Shown here piece by piece: positions 1 to 9,582 of a stretch of 13,983 bases of DNA. Within the stretch, counting starts at the first letter, position 1. Each line of letters starts with the position of its first letter. Under the pieces are notes generated by a model. The model saw nothing but the letters and a program-made list of their open reading frames with translations. It did no database searches and was not told where the DNA came from. Source of the DNA: Jimgerdemannia flammicorona (lineage: Eukaryota; Mucoromycota; Endogonomycetes; Endogonales; Endogonaceae); NCBI GenBank assembly GCA_003990745.1, contig RBNI01004482.1, positions 1 through 13,983 of the forward strand, given 5' to 3'. The position numbers and the translations under genes were made by a program.

Positions 1-279
1 ACCCCCATGAGGCTGCTGCCTAGAAGCCCTCACCAGCACCTTCCCCCCCCTCAGCCAGCTCTCCAGTCTGGCTCCCTGCTGACCCCCCTTCACCTTCTCC
101 GCAAAGCTTGCCCTGCCAGACCCTTGACCTCCAGCTCCACCCCCTCCTCCACCACATCCTCCTGCCAGCAGGCCCCTCATGCTTCCCCCCAAGCCAGGGC
201 TTCTCCCTACTTACTGCCATTCAAATGCTCCTGGGCCACCCTGCCCAGTATATACCTCAGGATACTCATTGGTTGCCAT
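1..279 (-). pseudogene. ORF1 N-terminus of LINE copy C (partial, one nonsense)
   Basis: The start codon is the ATG at 279-277, aligned with the ORF1 ATG of copy A (MATN opening in both). The first 93 or so residues are present. They include a Gly-rich stretch with RG dipeptides and the SFAE motif that A also has at the same place. One in-frame stop (TAA, 213-211) stands where A has CAA (Gln), a CpA-to-TpA change. The product would be the ORF1 or gag-like protein thought to bind element RNA. No zinc knuckle is visible in the part seen. The rest lies outside the window. Confidence 0.75.
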
Positions 280-364
280 GAAACTAGTAGCTTGTCTCCA
301 GAAACTGCATCGAAAGTGTTGCCAAAAGATTGTGTAACCTGAATGTTACTGGAGAAAGATGTGC
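280..364 (-). promoter_or_regulatory. 5' UTR of LINE copy C
   Basis: This 85-base leader lies upstream of the ORF1 ATG of copy C. It shares two blocks with the leaders of copies A and B: cacatctttctcc at its very start, and ggttacacaa about 30 bases in. LINEs that insert full length usually carry an internal promoter at their 5' end, so this is the likely promoter and leader. That role is inferred from position; I see no specific factor-binding motif. Confidence 0.6.
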
Positions 365-1967
365 TGGCCTCTGTCTACTCCAATTTTCCACTACACTCCA
401 CTCTCACCCAGTACCAAATGACCCCAACTTCTGAAGATAATGTCTTGCACCTTCTTTACAGCCTCCAACTCCTGCTGCCTCCTCTGGTATCACCACTCCT
501 ACACTACCTCCCTCACAAGTCAATACCAATATTCTACTAAGTTCCTAACTTCCATCCAGTATTTATCTTCAAAGACCCACTCCTAGTATGATGCTATCAA
601 GATACATACTCCCAAGATCTATCCAACACTACCCCAAACATTACTAATATCTCCCACTAGTTTTTTTCAGGTGACTATACTGATAGAGTCCTCTGGCTGC
701 CCTTGCTCAGAATCCCAATATTCCTCCAAGATCTGCCAATAACCTTCTATCAGGACAGACTACCAAGATATACTCTAGAGTCTGAACCATCTCTTCAGAG
801 ATTTCAGTATACTATTCACAATCTTGATATCTATCAATCACTATCCAGCCTCTAGTAGTTCAGTATTATATTCCTTCTCAAGAACTACCACTATACTATC
901 CAATATCTAAGAGGTACTACCTTATACAATATAGCTATCCAACCCCAAACTTGACTCTATTCCCATATCTCTCTAATTTCAGCTGTCTGCCATCCAATCA
1001 GTCACCTCTTGAGTAGGCTCATCCTAGTCCATTCTATAGCCTCTACCAAAGAATAGTCCTTCAATGTCTTACCCTCTACTCTGAGCAACTCTAGCTACTA
1101 CAATTGCTACTCTGGATTAATACTCTTCTCTACTATCTCTATCTCAGGCCCCATTAGTTCTATAACTAGCTAGGCCTCTATAATGCCCCACCAGAATCCT
1201 TTATACTATATTCTGCTAACTATTCCAATCTGAAGTAATCCTCTCATATCCTTCTACTCCTCATCCTGAGGGCAGAACCTGCTCTCAATTATCTATTATT
1301 AGTCTATCCTAACTTTCTTCTCCTAGCTCTACAAGATAGTGACTCCATCAATCCTTAAGGTCTTCAGCTACTACCAGAAATCTACTAGCCCCAGATCCTT
1401 ATCAGCAATCAGCAGTACCAATGTCTCTCATCTAACCTTCTCTACTAGAGCTACTCTTTAATAGTCTTCTTCAGCTACTGTACTATCCACCCTGAGAAGT
1501 CTAAGTAGTAACCCAAGTACCATAACTTCAACAACTATTATATATTCAAAACCACTACTCTCTCTACCAGAGAGAAGTTACAACCAGCCCAATCTATCAG
1601 TATACCTTCTTATTTCTATACCATTGCACTCTACTACTCTCTTGACAAAACTATCTCAAATACCAAAAACCAAATGCCCAGATACCAAATAGTCTCTCCA
1701 TTAGGTACAACTCATTCAAACCCTCTCTCAGCCCTCATACCTACACTAAGCTCTAAAGTCTCACATTTCTCCCAATTCAACTTTATATCTACCAATTTCT
1801 CATATTATTCAATCTCCTCTTATAAAGTATCTACATCTGCTGCACTATCTAGCCCAACTACTATATTATCTACAAAAGCTCCAAGCTTCCAGACTATCTC
1901 TCTCATCCTCAGTCTAGTCAGCCATCTCCTTAGTCAGACCAATACTAGCTTCAATGAGAGAATATAA
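365..1967 (-). pseudogene. ORF2 remnant D: RT palm through C-terminal zinc region
   Basis: The minus-strand translation aligns with ORF2 of copies A and B. It begins near the PLSP/EPLMDRI part of the RT at about 1965. The catalytic block follows at 1876-1865, where FADD has become FVDN. Next come VPNGETIWYLGI (around 1673-1708), matching VPTGETVWYLGI of A, and WYLGYYLDF (about 1535-1490), matching WYLAYYLDF. A decayed zinc region lies at about 823-752 (DCE-YTE, VQTLEYI), then a C-terminal FED block and KKVQDI. Many in-frame stops interrupt it, and the loss of the second catalytic Asp makes it inactive. Copy C cuts it off at 364 before its 3' end. Plus-strand open frames here are shadows. Confidence 0.75.
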
Positions 1968-1972
1968 AGAAG

Positions 1973-2234
1973 AAGTAAGAGGGCTAGAGAGGATGAGCTC
2001 TCTTGGGAGTTTTGGAAGAAGTTCCAGGCTGAGTTTGGGGCTTGGCTCATAGAAATAGTCAACTATATATTGTCCAAGAATTGGTAGGTTAGTAATGGTG
2101 ACTTAGAGTTAATCTCTCTATTATACAAAGAGAAAGATGACAGGAGAGTTTAGTATAACTAGAGGTCAATAATATTGTTAAATATGAACAGAAAGTTGGT
2201 TTTGAAGGTTTTGGTAGAGAGGTTATAGTAGTGT
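1973..2234 (+). pseudogene. ORF2 remnant E: N-terminal part of the RT domain
   Basis: On the plus strand the frame at about 1981-2230 reads EDELSWEFWKKF, then LLYKEKDDRR, then LLNMNRKLVLKVLVERL. This matches EDGLPWDFWKKM, LLYKNKGR and LLDMDRKLVTKVVVARL in ORF2 of copy A (about 5795-6043). These are the first conserved blocks of a LINE RT, before the catalytic Asp motifs. Stops interrupt it at several Trp positions (for example NW to N-stop). It lies opposite in direction to remnant D. It stops where copy A begins at 2235, so any continuation should lie beyond the 3' end of A, outside this window. Confidence 0.75.
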
Positions 2235-2318
2235 CACATCTCTCTCCGGTATCTCTTGGGTTACACAACTTTTGAAAAGCAACTACAACATCGTTTTTAG
2301 AGAAAAGAGACTAGCAAC
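2235..2318 (+). promoter_or_regulatory. 5' UTR of LINE copy A
   Basis: This 84-base leader precedes the ORF1 ATG at 2319. Its opening block and the gttacacaac block at about 2270 are shared with copies B and C, although the stretches between them have diverged. By position it should contain the internal promoter of the element; this is inferred. Confidence 0.6.
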
Positions 2319-4332
2319 ATGGCAACCAACAGGCAATCTGAGGTGTGTACTAGGCAGGGTGGCCTGAGTGCGTTTGACTGGCAGCAAGTGGGGAGAGGCC
2401 CTGGCCTGGGGAGAGGTATGAGGGGGCTACTGACAGGTAGGCATGGAAGGGGAGGAGGCAGTAGTGGAGGACAGGGATCTGGAAGGGTGAGCTTTGCTGA
2501 GACAGTGAAGGGGAGAAGGCAGACATCGGGGCTGAAGGGTTGGTTGAAGAAAGGCAAGGAAACAGAGATGGTGACAGTACATGGGGGAGTAGCCCTTGGT
2601 GGAGGGGGCAGTGGAACTGGAGGTATAGTGGCTGGGGGGGGTGTAACAGCTGATGGAGATAGGACTGCTAATCTGGAAAAAAATCCAGATGTGATTGTGG
2701 ATGGTGTGGCTGAGCGACTGGGGCTTGGGAGACAAGGAGATTTGGCAGATGGTGTGATGGGCCTGGTGGTGGCACTGTTACTCAAGAAATCGATTTCAGT
2801 ATTCATAGTAACACTATGCTTCCGGGGCCTAGCAGTGACAGTGAAAATAGTATTGGGGCTGATTGCTAAGCAGGTGGCTGGAGCAGCATCCATAAAGTTT
2901 TTGAAGAGACTGGAGGGAGTGGAGGTGGGCTTTGAGAAGGCTGAGCCATTGGAGGAAGCATTGAAGGTTGGATTGGTAGTTGGGGAGGTGTGTGTACTTA
3001 TGGCTCAATGTCTGAAATGGGACCCCAGAGTGGTCCAACTGTTGGTGAAAGAGATGCCCACAGTGATGGTGATGGAGACAAGGAAGAGAGTTGAGGAGGT
3101 CATGGCAGAGTATAGAGAGGTGGTGGATATTGGATTTAGAGTCTGGGAGGGGACCTTGCTCAGGACTGGATATGAGGATTCAGTTGGCAGGGAAGGAGGC
3201 AACTGGGAAGGCAAGGGACTGGCCTTCTGGTATGGTCTGGGGGGCAATCGTGTGCAAGGTGACAAGGATGAAGGGGAGTGAGGAGGAGGAAGAGGACCTA
3301 TTGGAAGCACTGGAAGAGCTGAGTGGTGTGGTGGAACAGCAGGCGAAGGCTTGGAGGACCTTTGAGGAGGCAATGCACTTGGAGGTAGTGGATGGGAAGC
3401 AGATTCAAGTGAGCAAGGAGCAGTGGGAATGAGATCAGGGACATAAGAGGCAGAGGGAACTGCTGGCAAAGATGAAGGGTGGACCTCAGAAGGAGATGAG
3501 CAGGATGGTGGACACAGGGGGGGCCAAAGTGAGTATCTGGGCAGGCGAGGGAGGTGAGAGTACTGGGAAGGGGACTGGTGAGAACAGGGAGATGACTGGC
3601 AAGGACCTGTATGCAGATGGTATGCTGGAGGTTTGGGATGAGACATGGGAGAATTCTCCAACCCCTACTCTCCTTATTAGGTGGGGCCCAGCTTCCTGAA
3701 ACAGGGTGGGGGAGGATGTGCCAATGCAGGGGGCCCAGAGAGTACAATTTGGAGTTCCAGAGGCAGTGAATGGGGGACAAGTGGTGGTGGTTGGTAAGGA
3801 GGAACTGGTGGACATCCCAGAGGAGTGAGATGAGGCTGCGAGTGCTGGGGCTGACACCACAATGCTGGATGGTGGGAGACCAGCGACCCCTGGAGGAAAG
3901 GAGGTGGGGAACCTACTTTGGATGTGCAGGATGATGAACAACCTGGTGGCCGAGAAGCTAGGTGAGGTAGATTTGAGGGTAATGAGCAATGAGCATTGGG
4001 CGAGGATCCTGAAGGGGGAAGGAGTGGTGATGGCATTGAAGGCAGAAATTCTTGTGGTGTATCTGGAGGAGGAGGGCTATGAGATAGATAAAAAGCAGGA
4101 GGCAGAGATGGCAGGAGTCATAGGAGAGAGGGCTGAATACTGCTGGACCAAGCATCATAGACTGTAGCTCTGGCAGAAAGCCTGCCTGGAGTACCATGAG
4201 GAATTCGAGAAGAAGGCAGATGGGGAGATGAATGAGCTGTTGGCTGGACTAGAGGCTCAGAGGGCTGAAGAGGAGGAGGTGACCATAGAACATAATCTGG
4301 ATTTGGTGCAGGAGGAGATGAATATGGAGTAG
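2319..4332 (+). pseudogene. ORF1 (gag-like) of LINE copy A, frameshifted
   Basis: ORF1 starts at ATG 2319 and, with frames joined, would give about 670 residues, ending at the TAG at 4330. The first frame is open to 3281. Homology to copy B leaves it at about 3165-3180, where A is some 8 bases shorter, and continues in the next frame. That frame carries stops at 3430, 3697, 3826 (TGA where B has TGG) and 4165. The N-terminus is rich in Gly and Arg, with SFAE near residue 55. A hydrophobic and basic block follows (LLKKSIS, TLCFRGL, QVAGAA, LEGVEVGFE), then an acidic helix-prone region (EEEEEDLLEALEELSG) and a C-terminal block (GKEVGNLLWM, YLEEEGYE, ACLEYHEEF). It probably bound element RNA, as ORF1 proteins do. 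No CCHC knuckle or RRM is evident, and the fold is unknown to me. Confidence 0.75.
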
Positions 4333-4366
4333 TAGAAAAAGCTTGATAACATAACATTTTTTCACT

Positions 4367-7300
4367 ATAAATAGTACAACCAACATTTTTTCTTTGAATG
4401 TGAATGGGTGGTTATGGGGCACTTATCGACATAAGAACATTTTTACTTGGCTGAAGGGATTGGAGGCCAATCTCTTCCTCTTGCAGGATGTCAGGTGTGA
4501 GGATGGCTTGGATAGACTGAAATGGATGAAGGAGTGGGGAGGTGAGGCAGTCTGGAAGGGCAAGGTTGGGATTCTGGTATGGAAAGGCAAAGGGGAGATA
4601 AGGAATATGTAGAGCTGGGGGGATAGATTGGTCTGGGGAGAGTGGATACATACAGGTTGGGAGCCAGTTATAGTGGGCTCCTGTTACTGCTCCGCAGTAT
4701 GGGGTAAGTGTGTAAATTGGGTAAAGGGCCTACAGGAGAGTGGAATTCTTGTGGAGGTTGGGGTAGATATGCTCAGTGGGGACTTCAATATGGTCAGAGA
4801 CATATTGAGGGACAGAACTGATGGAGGACAAGGAGCTGAGGGTCGGAGTAGAGGACTGGCAGCATGGGAGGAAGTGGAAAGACTGAGTGCTCTGGTGGAT
4901 GTGGGTAGAGAATGTTGGGGGGATAGGAGGGTGTACATGCACTGGGCCGGGGGACTGGAGACAAGGATTGATTGAATTCTGACAGCCAGCTGCTGGGGCT
5001 TAGATATTTGGAAGTCGCTGGAGGTGGAATGGTGTCCTTGGTCGGATTATTGGGGGCTTTTAGAGCAGGGACATTTTGGGGGAAGTGGGGATGGGCCTGG
5101 ACATTGGTGCCTTAATTCCTCCTTACTAGATGATGAGATCCAGTGGGATGAGTGGGCTGAAGACATTCGACTGTGAGTGGAGTGCTGGAGGCAGGAAGGT
5201 GCCCCAGTTGGTATTTGGTGGATGAGGATGAAGGAGATGGCCAGAACCTTCTGGAGCGAGGCTGGTAAGGAGGCTGGGAGACAGAGGAGGCAGCAGGTAC
5301 AGTGGGCTTCTTGTAGACTGACTAGACTCTTGGAGGACTGGGCGAGACTGGTGACATTGGAGGGAGAGGAGGACTGGAGAGTGATAAGGGCAAGAATGGA
5401 GATGGTTGAACTACAACAGGTGCTGCAGAATGAGGAAGAGGCAAGGGTCCAGGGTCTGGTGGTACAGCTTCATTGGCAGGGGTTGGAGGAAGGGGAGTGG
5501 CTCTCAAAGTTTCTCACAAGAGCCCTTCAGGTGAGAAGGGTGCAATAAAGGTGGGAGGGGGTGCTTAATGCTGATGGTATATTGGTGCATGGGGTACAAG
5601 ACATTCTTGGATCATTAAAGGAGCATTGGAGTGGATTGTGGAGTAAGGAGGAGGGTGGAGCAGATACTGAGGACATTGACCAAGTGTTGGAGGATTGGTA
5701 CCCTACACAAGTAGTTGGGCTGGGTGACTTAGTACTGCCAGTGCAAGAGGAGGAGATCCACTAGGTTCTTGCCGCAACAACCTTGGATACAGTACCTGGG
5801 GAGGATGGGCTGCCCTGGGACTTCTGGAAAAAGATGGTGGGAGTCCCAGGAGTACTGGGAGAGATGATGGCACTGTGTGATTGAATTATACAAATGGGGA
5901 GATGGGTGGGAGAACAGGATCTGGGGCTGGTAACATTGCTTTATAAGAACAAAGGAAGGTGAGAGGACTGGAAGAACTGGAGGCTGATTATGCTACTAGA
6001 TATGGACAGGAAGTTGGTTACCAAGGTAGTGGTCGCAAGGTTGCAAAAAGTGGCCCAGCAAGTCCTGGGTGATGAGCAGAGGAGCTTTGTGGGAGGCCAG
6101 CTCATCAGGGATGGCACAGTATGGGTTCATGGAGTTATTGAAGGAGCATGAGCCAGTGGACTGGATGGATGTCTGGTCTTTCTGAACCAGGAGAAGGCTT
6201 ATGACTGAGTGTGATGGGTCTGGCTGGCGAAAGTTTTGGATAGGATTGGGGTCCCGCAACAGTTCAGGACAGCTATGGTCAGTCTACTGGAAGGAAGTAG
6301 GGCTGCACTCATGTGTAATGGATACAGAGGGGTAGTGTTTCCCCTAGGTAGGGGGGTGCTTCAGGGGGACCCATTGTCTCCCATTTTGTATGCTCTTTCT
6401 CTGGAGCCCTTCATGGACAGAATCAGGCAGAAGATAGTGGGGCTCTCTATCTTTGGCATTGAGTGGAAAGTAGGGGCTTTTGCAGATGACATGGTGGTCA
6501 GCCTGGGATCAATCATGGATGTTGAGAAGCTCAAGAAAACAGTGGAGTGGTATGAGGTGAACTCCGGGGCTAGGCTCAATTGGCATAAGTGTGAGATAAT
6601 GATGTTAGGCAATAGTCTGGTGGGAGGGGAGATTATTGGTACCATTGTCCCTACTGGCGAGACAGTTTGGTACTTGGGTATTTATCTATCAGTATATGGG
6701 TCAGTTCTGCCCTGACATTGGTGGGAGCAGTGGGTTGGCATCTGGGAAGAGGCCCTGCAGAGTTGGGGGGGCCGCCAATTATCCCTGACAGGACATATTT
6801 CGATTCTGAATATCTATTGGCTGCTGAAGGTGTGGTATCTGGCTTATTATTTGGACTTCCCTGCCTGGGTAGTGAAGAGATTGATGAAGCTGGCCAAGGG
6901 GTGGATCTGGGCTGGAAGGCGGAGTCAAATCAGCTGGGAGGTCTTATCCTTACTGGTGGCAAGTGGGGGACTGGGGCTGGTTGACTTCCCTAAGAGGCTG
7001 CACTGCTTGAGAGCGTGATGGCTGAAGAGAGTGGTAGAGTTGAGAGGGGGTAGTTGGGTCCCCCTACTGCAGAAAGTCTGGGAGATGAGGTCCTCTCCGA
7101 GGGGTTCAACTGGTGATCTCCTAGCACTTGTGGGCCTTCAGAATACTGAACAATTGCAATTCAAAGGCTTCTGGTGAGAAGTGGCAGAAGGGGTGTGCCA
7201 CATTGGAATTAGGTGGCAGGGAGATGAAGGGGAGGCAGCTTGGGACCCAGAGATATAGTGATGAGACCGAGTGTTACTGAGTGGCATTCCCCTAATTGAG

Positions 7301-7434
7301 TTTGACATTGGTGATAGGATCAAATGCCAGTAGGGACCAGGCCAGGACCTGTGGCCTAGCAGTTGGCAAGGAGTAGAAATCGGCGAGGAGTGGGACTGGC
7401 GTAGCATTTGGATCTGAAGTGCTGAGGTGAGGAG
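4367..7434 (+). pseudogene. ORF2 of LINE copy A, part 1: endonuclease and RT
   Basis: The frame opens after a stop at 4352. The ORF2 start expected from copy B (ATG 9583) is ATA here (4367). Endonuclease blocks: SLNVNG (residue 9 on), LLQD (about 40), SGDFN (about 137), RID (about 202) and SDY at 5042-5050, where the catalytic His of SDH is Tyr. RT blocks: PGEDGLPW (about 477), LLYKNK, NWRLIMLLDMDRK, FLNQEKAYD at 6179-6205 (first metal-binding Asp is Asn), GVLQGDPLSP and an intact FADD at 6479-6490. A thumb-like region follows (WYLAYYLDF, GGLGLVDF). In-frame stops lie at 4610, 4973, 5174, 5546, 5762, 5882, 5960, 6149, 6206, 6212, 6713, 7016, 7175, 7256-7264 (three), 7331 and 7415. No frameshift is needed. 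The gene continues at 13346. Confidence 0.85.
7421..7434 (+). repeat. Left target-site duplication of copy B
   Basis: The 14 bases gctgaggtgaggag encode part of ORF2 of copy A and end where the leader of copy B starts. They recur after the poly(A) tail of B at 13332-13345, with a single G-to-A difference at the fourth base. A duplication of this size with a poly(A) on its 3' copy is the hallmark of target-primed LINE insertion. Confidence 0.85.
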
Positions 7435-7516
7435 CATCTTTCTCTACTACAATTCATGTTACACACACTTTCACAATACACTTTCAAGTTGTTTATTAGA
7501 GAAAGATACTAAGAAG
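7435..7516 (+). promoter_or_regulatory. 5' UTR of LINE copy B
   Basis: This 82-base leader precedes the ATG at 7517. It opens with catctttctc, then has gttacacac, as in copies A and C. It seems to lack the first one or two bases (the initial ca) seen in the other two, so the 5' end is essentially complete. The promoter role is inferred from position. Confidence 0.6.
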
Positions 7517-9551
7517 ATGTCAAGCAGTAAGTAAGCCGACGTGTGTACTAGGTCAGGTGGACCTGGGGCTTTCAACTAGCAGTATGTTGGGAGGAGGCAT
7601 AGGCTGGGGATGGGGTCTTTTGGTGGCTCAAGTGGACTGGGCAGCTCGGGTAGTGGGGGCGGCACTAGTGGGGGGGCTGGAGGGTGGCAGGGGCAGAGCT
7701 TTGCGGACATGCTGAGGGCTGGGGGTTGGCCAATGAGAGCCCACAGTGATCAGGCTGGAGGGAAGGGGAAGCAGAAGGTTGGAGATGCTGGGGGAGCTGG
7801 GCCTTCGCTGATGGGAGGTGGAGGGAGTGGAGTAGTGGCTGGGGGTAGTGGTAGGACTGCTGATGGTGATGTGATGGTGAATCAGGAAAAAAAAAGAGAT
7901 GTGATGGCTGATGGTCAGGGGGGGCAGGGGATCCCGATGCAGAAGGGGGACCTGGCAGATGGTGTGATGGGACTGGTGGTGGCCCCATTGCTCAAGAAGT
8001 CAATCTCGGAGTTTGCAGCTACCTTGTGCTTCAGGGGCTTGGTGGTGACAGCAAGGATGGTCCTGGGGCTTATTTCGAGGCAGGTGGCTGGTGCGGCCTT
8101 GGTGAAGTTCCTGAAGGACCTGGAGGGGGTTGAGGTGGGTTTTGAGGAGGCTGGCCTACTGGACGAGGCCATGAAGACTGGAGTGGTAGTTGGGGAGATG
8201 GTGGTTCCCATAGTGAGGTGCTTAAGGTAGGACCCCAGGGTAGTGCAGCTGCTAGTGAGGGGGGTGCTCACGGTGACTAAGGAGGAGACTAGGAGGAGGG
8301 TGGAGGAGGTGATGGTAGAGTATGGTGATGTGGTGGACATTGGCTTTCAGTTGTGGAAGGGGATGACTTTCAGGATGGACGACGTCGATGTCAGAATTTG
8401 GTTGGCAGAGAAGGAGGCCACAGAGAAGACAAGTGACTGGCCCTCGGTGCTGATGTGGGGGGCCATTGTCTGCAAGGTGTCAAGGGTGAAAGGGAGTAAA
8501 GAGGAGGAGGAGGGCTTGTTGGAGGCACTAGAGGAGTTGAGTGGTGCTATAGAGAGGAGGGCGAAGGCCTGGAAGCTGTATGAGGAGTTGACGCATCTGG
8601 AGGTTGTGGGCGGGAAGCGTATCCATATGGATAAGAAGTAGTGGGAGAGGGCCCAGGGATGCAAGAGACAGAGGGAGCTGTTGGCAAGTATGACAGGAGA
8701 GGTGATGAAGAAGTCAGTTGGAGCTGAGGAGTCTGGAGGTACTAAGGCCAGTGTCTGGGCTGGTAAAGGAGAAGAGGAGGTGGAGGCAAAGGAGGCAGGG
8801 GCTGGGGGGATGCTGGACAAGAACCCATTTGCTGATGGTACCTTTGAAGTGTGGGAGCCAGAGTTGGATGCCACCCCCCTCCCCACTTATCAGGAGGGAC
8901 CCAGTTGGGAAGAGAGGGATGACAGAGGATACAAGGATGCAGGGGGCCCAGCAGGTGTACTTTGGGGTCCCTGATGTGGGGCAAGGGGGTCAGGTGGTGG
9001 CAGTTGGTGAGGATGAGCTGGTGGATGTTTCTGAGGAGGAGTGGGATGAGGCTGCCAGTGTAGGAGCTGACACTACAATGCTGGATGCAGGGCAGCCAGG
9101 GACTCCAGAAGGGAAGGAGGTGGGGAACTTGTTGTGGATGCGCAAGGTGATGGATAATCTCACAGCAGAAGCTTTGGGAGAAGTGGACCTGTGGGCGATG
9201 CCTGAGGAGCATTGGGCACAGATTCTACATGGTAATGGAATGGTAGAGGCACTGAAGGTGGAGATTCTGGGTATTTTTCTGGAGGAGGAGGGGTATGAGG
9301 TTGATGAGGTGAGGAAGGCAGAGCTGGGGGTGGTCGCTGGTGAGCAGGTGGCCTACTGCTGGGTAGAGTGTCATGGTTTGCGGCTCTGGCAGGAGGCCTG
9401 TCTGGAGTATCATGAGGAATTTGAGGAGTGTGAAGATGGGGCAATGGTAGAACTTCTGGGAGTGTTGGTGGCGCAGGAAGCAGGGGAGAGGGAACTAACT
9501 GCTGAACATGACTTGGACTTGGTGCAGGAGGAGCGGAATGTGGACTTGTAG
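7517..9551 (+). pseudogene. ORF1 (gag-like) of LINE copy B, broken
   Basis: ORF1 starts at ATG 7517, matching the position of the ATG in A, and ends at the TAG at 9549 (about 678 codons with frames joined). Stops occur at 7532 (TAA where A has CAA), 7577 (TAG where A has TGG), 8228 (TAG where A has TGG) and 8639. A shift to the next frame occurs around 8870-8885, in a C-rich run; the 3' third is then open to the end. The order of blocks is as in A: Gly-rich N-terminus with SFADML, LLKKSIS to VGFEEA, WGAIVCKVSRVKGS, the acidic helical EEEEGLLEALEELSG, and a conserved C-terminus (LWMRKVMDN, FLEEEGYEVDE, ACLEYHEEFEE). The strong A/B similarity in this C-terminal block suggests it was functionally constrained. 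It has no named domain that I recognise. Confidence 0.78.
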
Positions 9552-9582
9552 AGGATGGGACCAAGATATATCATTATTCCTT

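Larger units (their letters stand above)
1..364 (-). mobile_element. LINE copy C, 5' end only (truncated by window edge)
   Basis: Read on the minus strand, this segment matches the 5' ends of copies A (from 2235) and B (from 7435). It starts with the same leader block (cacatctttctcc, then gttacacaa), followed by an ORF1 start matching that of copy A. It runs off the left edge of the window, so its 3' end and downstream target-site duplication are not visible. Its 5' boundary, at about 364, abuts the decayed minus-strand LINE D. I infer that C inserted into D in the same orientation. It keeps CpG sites (for example at 100-101 and 311-312), whereas D has none, so C is younger than its host element. 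Confidence 0.85.
365..2234. mobile_element. Old, heavily decayed LINE (D plus E) hosting copies A and C
   Basis: This stretch holds two pieces of a LINE related to A and B, in opposite orientations and meeting near 1967-1973. D, on the minus strand, covers the RT palm to the C-terminus. E, on the plus strand, covers the beginning of the RT domain. There is no CpG dinucleotide anywhere in it, TpA is very common (many CTA/TAG), and stops are dense in the homologous frame. These signs point to long exposure to methylation decay or RIP-like mutation. Its right side is interrupted by copy A at 2235 and its left side by copy C at 364. The head-to-head order fits a single 5'-inverted (twin-primed) insertion, but two independent fragments cannot be excluded. 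Confidence 0.7.
2235..7434 (+). mobile_element. LINE copy A, 5' part (ends at the copy B insertion)
   Basis: This is the first 5.2 kb of a full-length LINE: leader, ORF1, a short spacer and most of ORF2. The 5' boundary is set by agreement with the leaders of B and C (cacatctctctcc at 2235). Homology to ORF2 of copy B runs to about 7434 (AEVR), where the leader of copy B starts. The sequence resumes after the poly(A) tail of B at 13332-13345 with a second copy of the same 14 bases. The two parts give an element of about 5.84 kb, close to the 5.90 kb of B. The left flank is the old LINE remnant E. Confidence 0.85.

Noticed and set aside
7..540. Two plus-strand open frames (7-342 and 343-540)
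   Set aside because: The minus strand here is the ORF1 start and leader of copy C and the C-terminal ORF2 of D; the plus frames have no independent support.
1674..1967. Plus-strand open frame of 97 codons
   Set aside because: The minus strand of the same stretch encodes the RT FADD-like and VPNGET blocks of remnant D.
2221..2234. Target-site duplication of copy A
   Set aside because: The matching 3' copy would lie beyond 13983 and cannot be checked here. The same holds for copy C, whose 3' end lies left of position 1.
365..2234. Host intergenic DNA or a host gene in the CT-rich left region
   Set aside because: Translation of the minus strand (365-1967) and plus strand (1973-2234) gives LINE RT blocks throughout.
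2297..2893. Antisense 198-codon open frame rich in Pro, Ser and Thr
   Set aside because: It lies opposite ORF1 of copy A, where the sense strand has clear homology to B. It arises from the purine-rich sense strand and has no recognisable domain.
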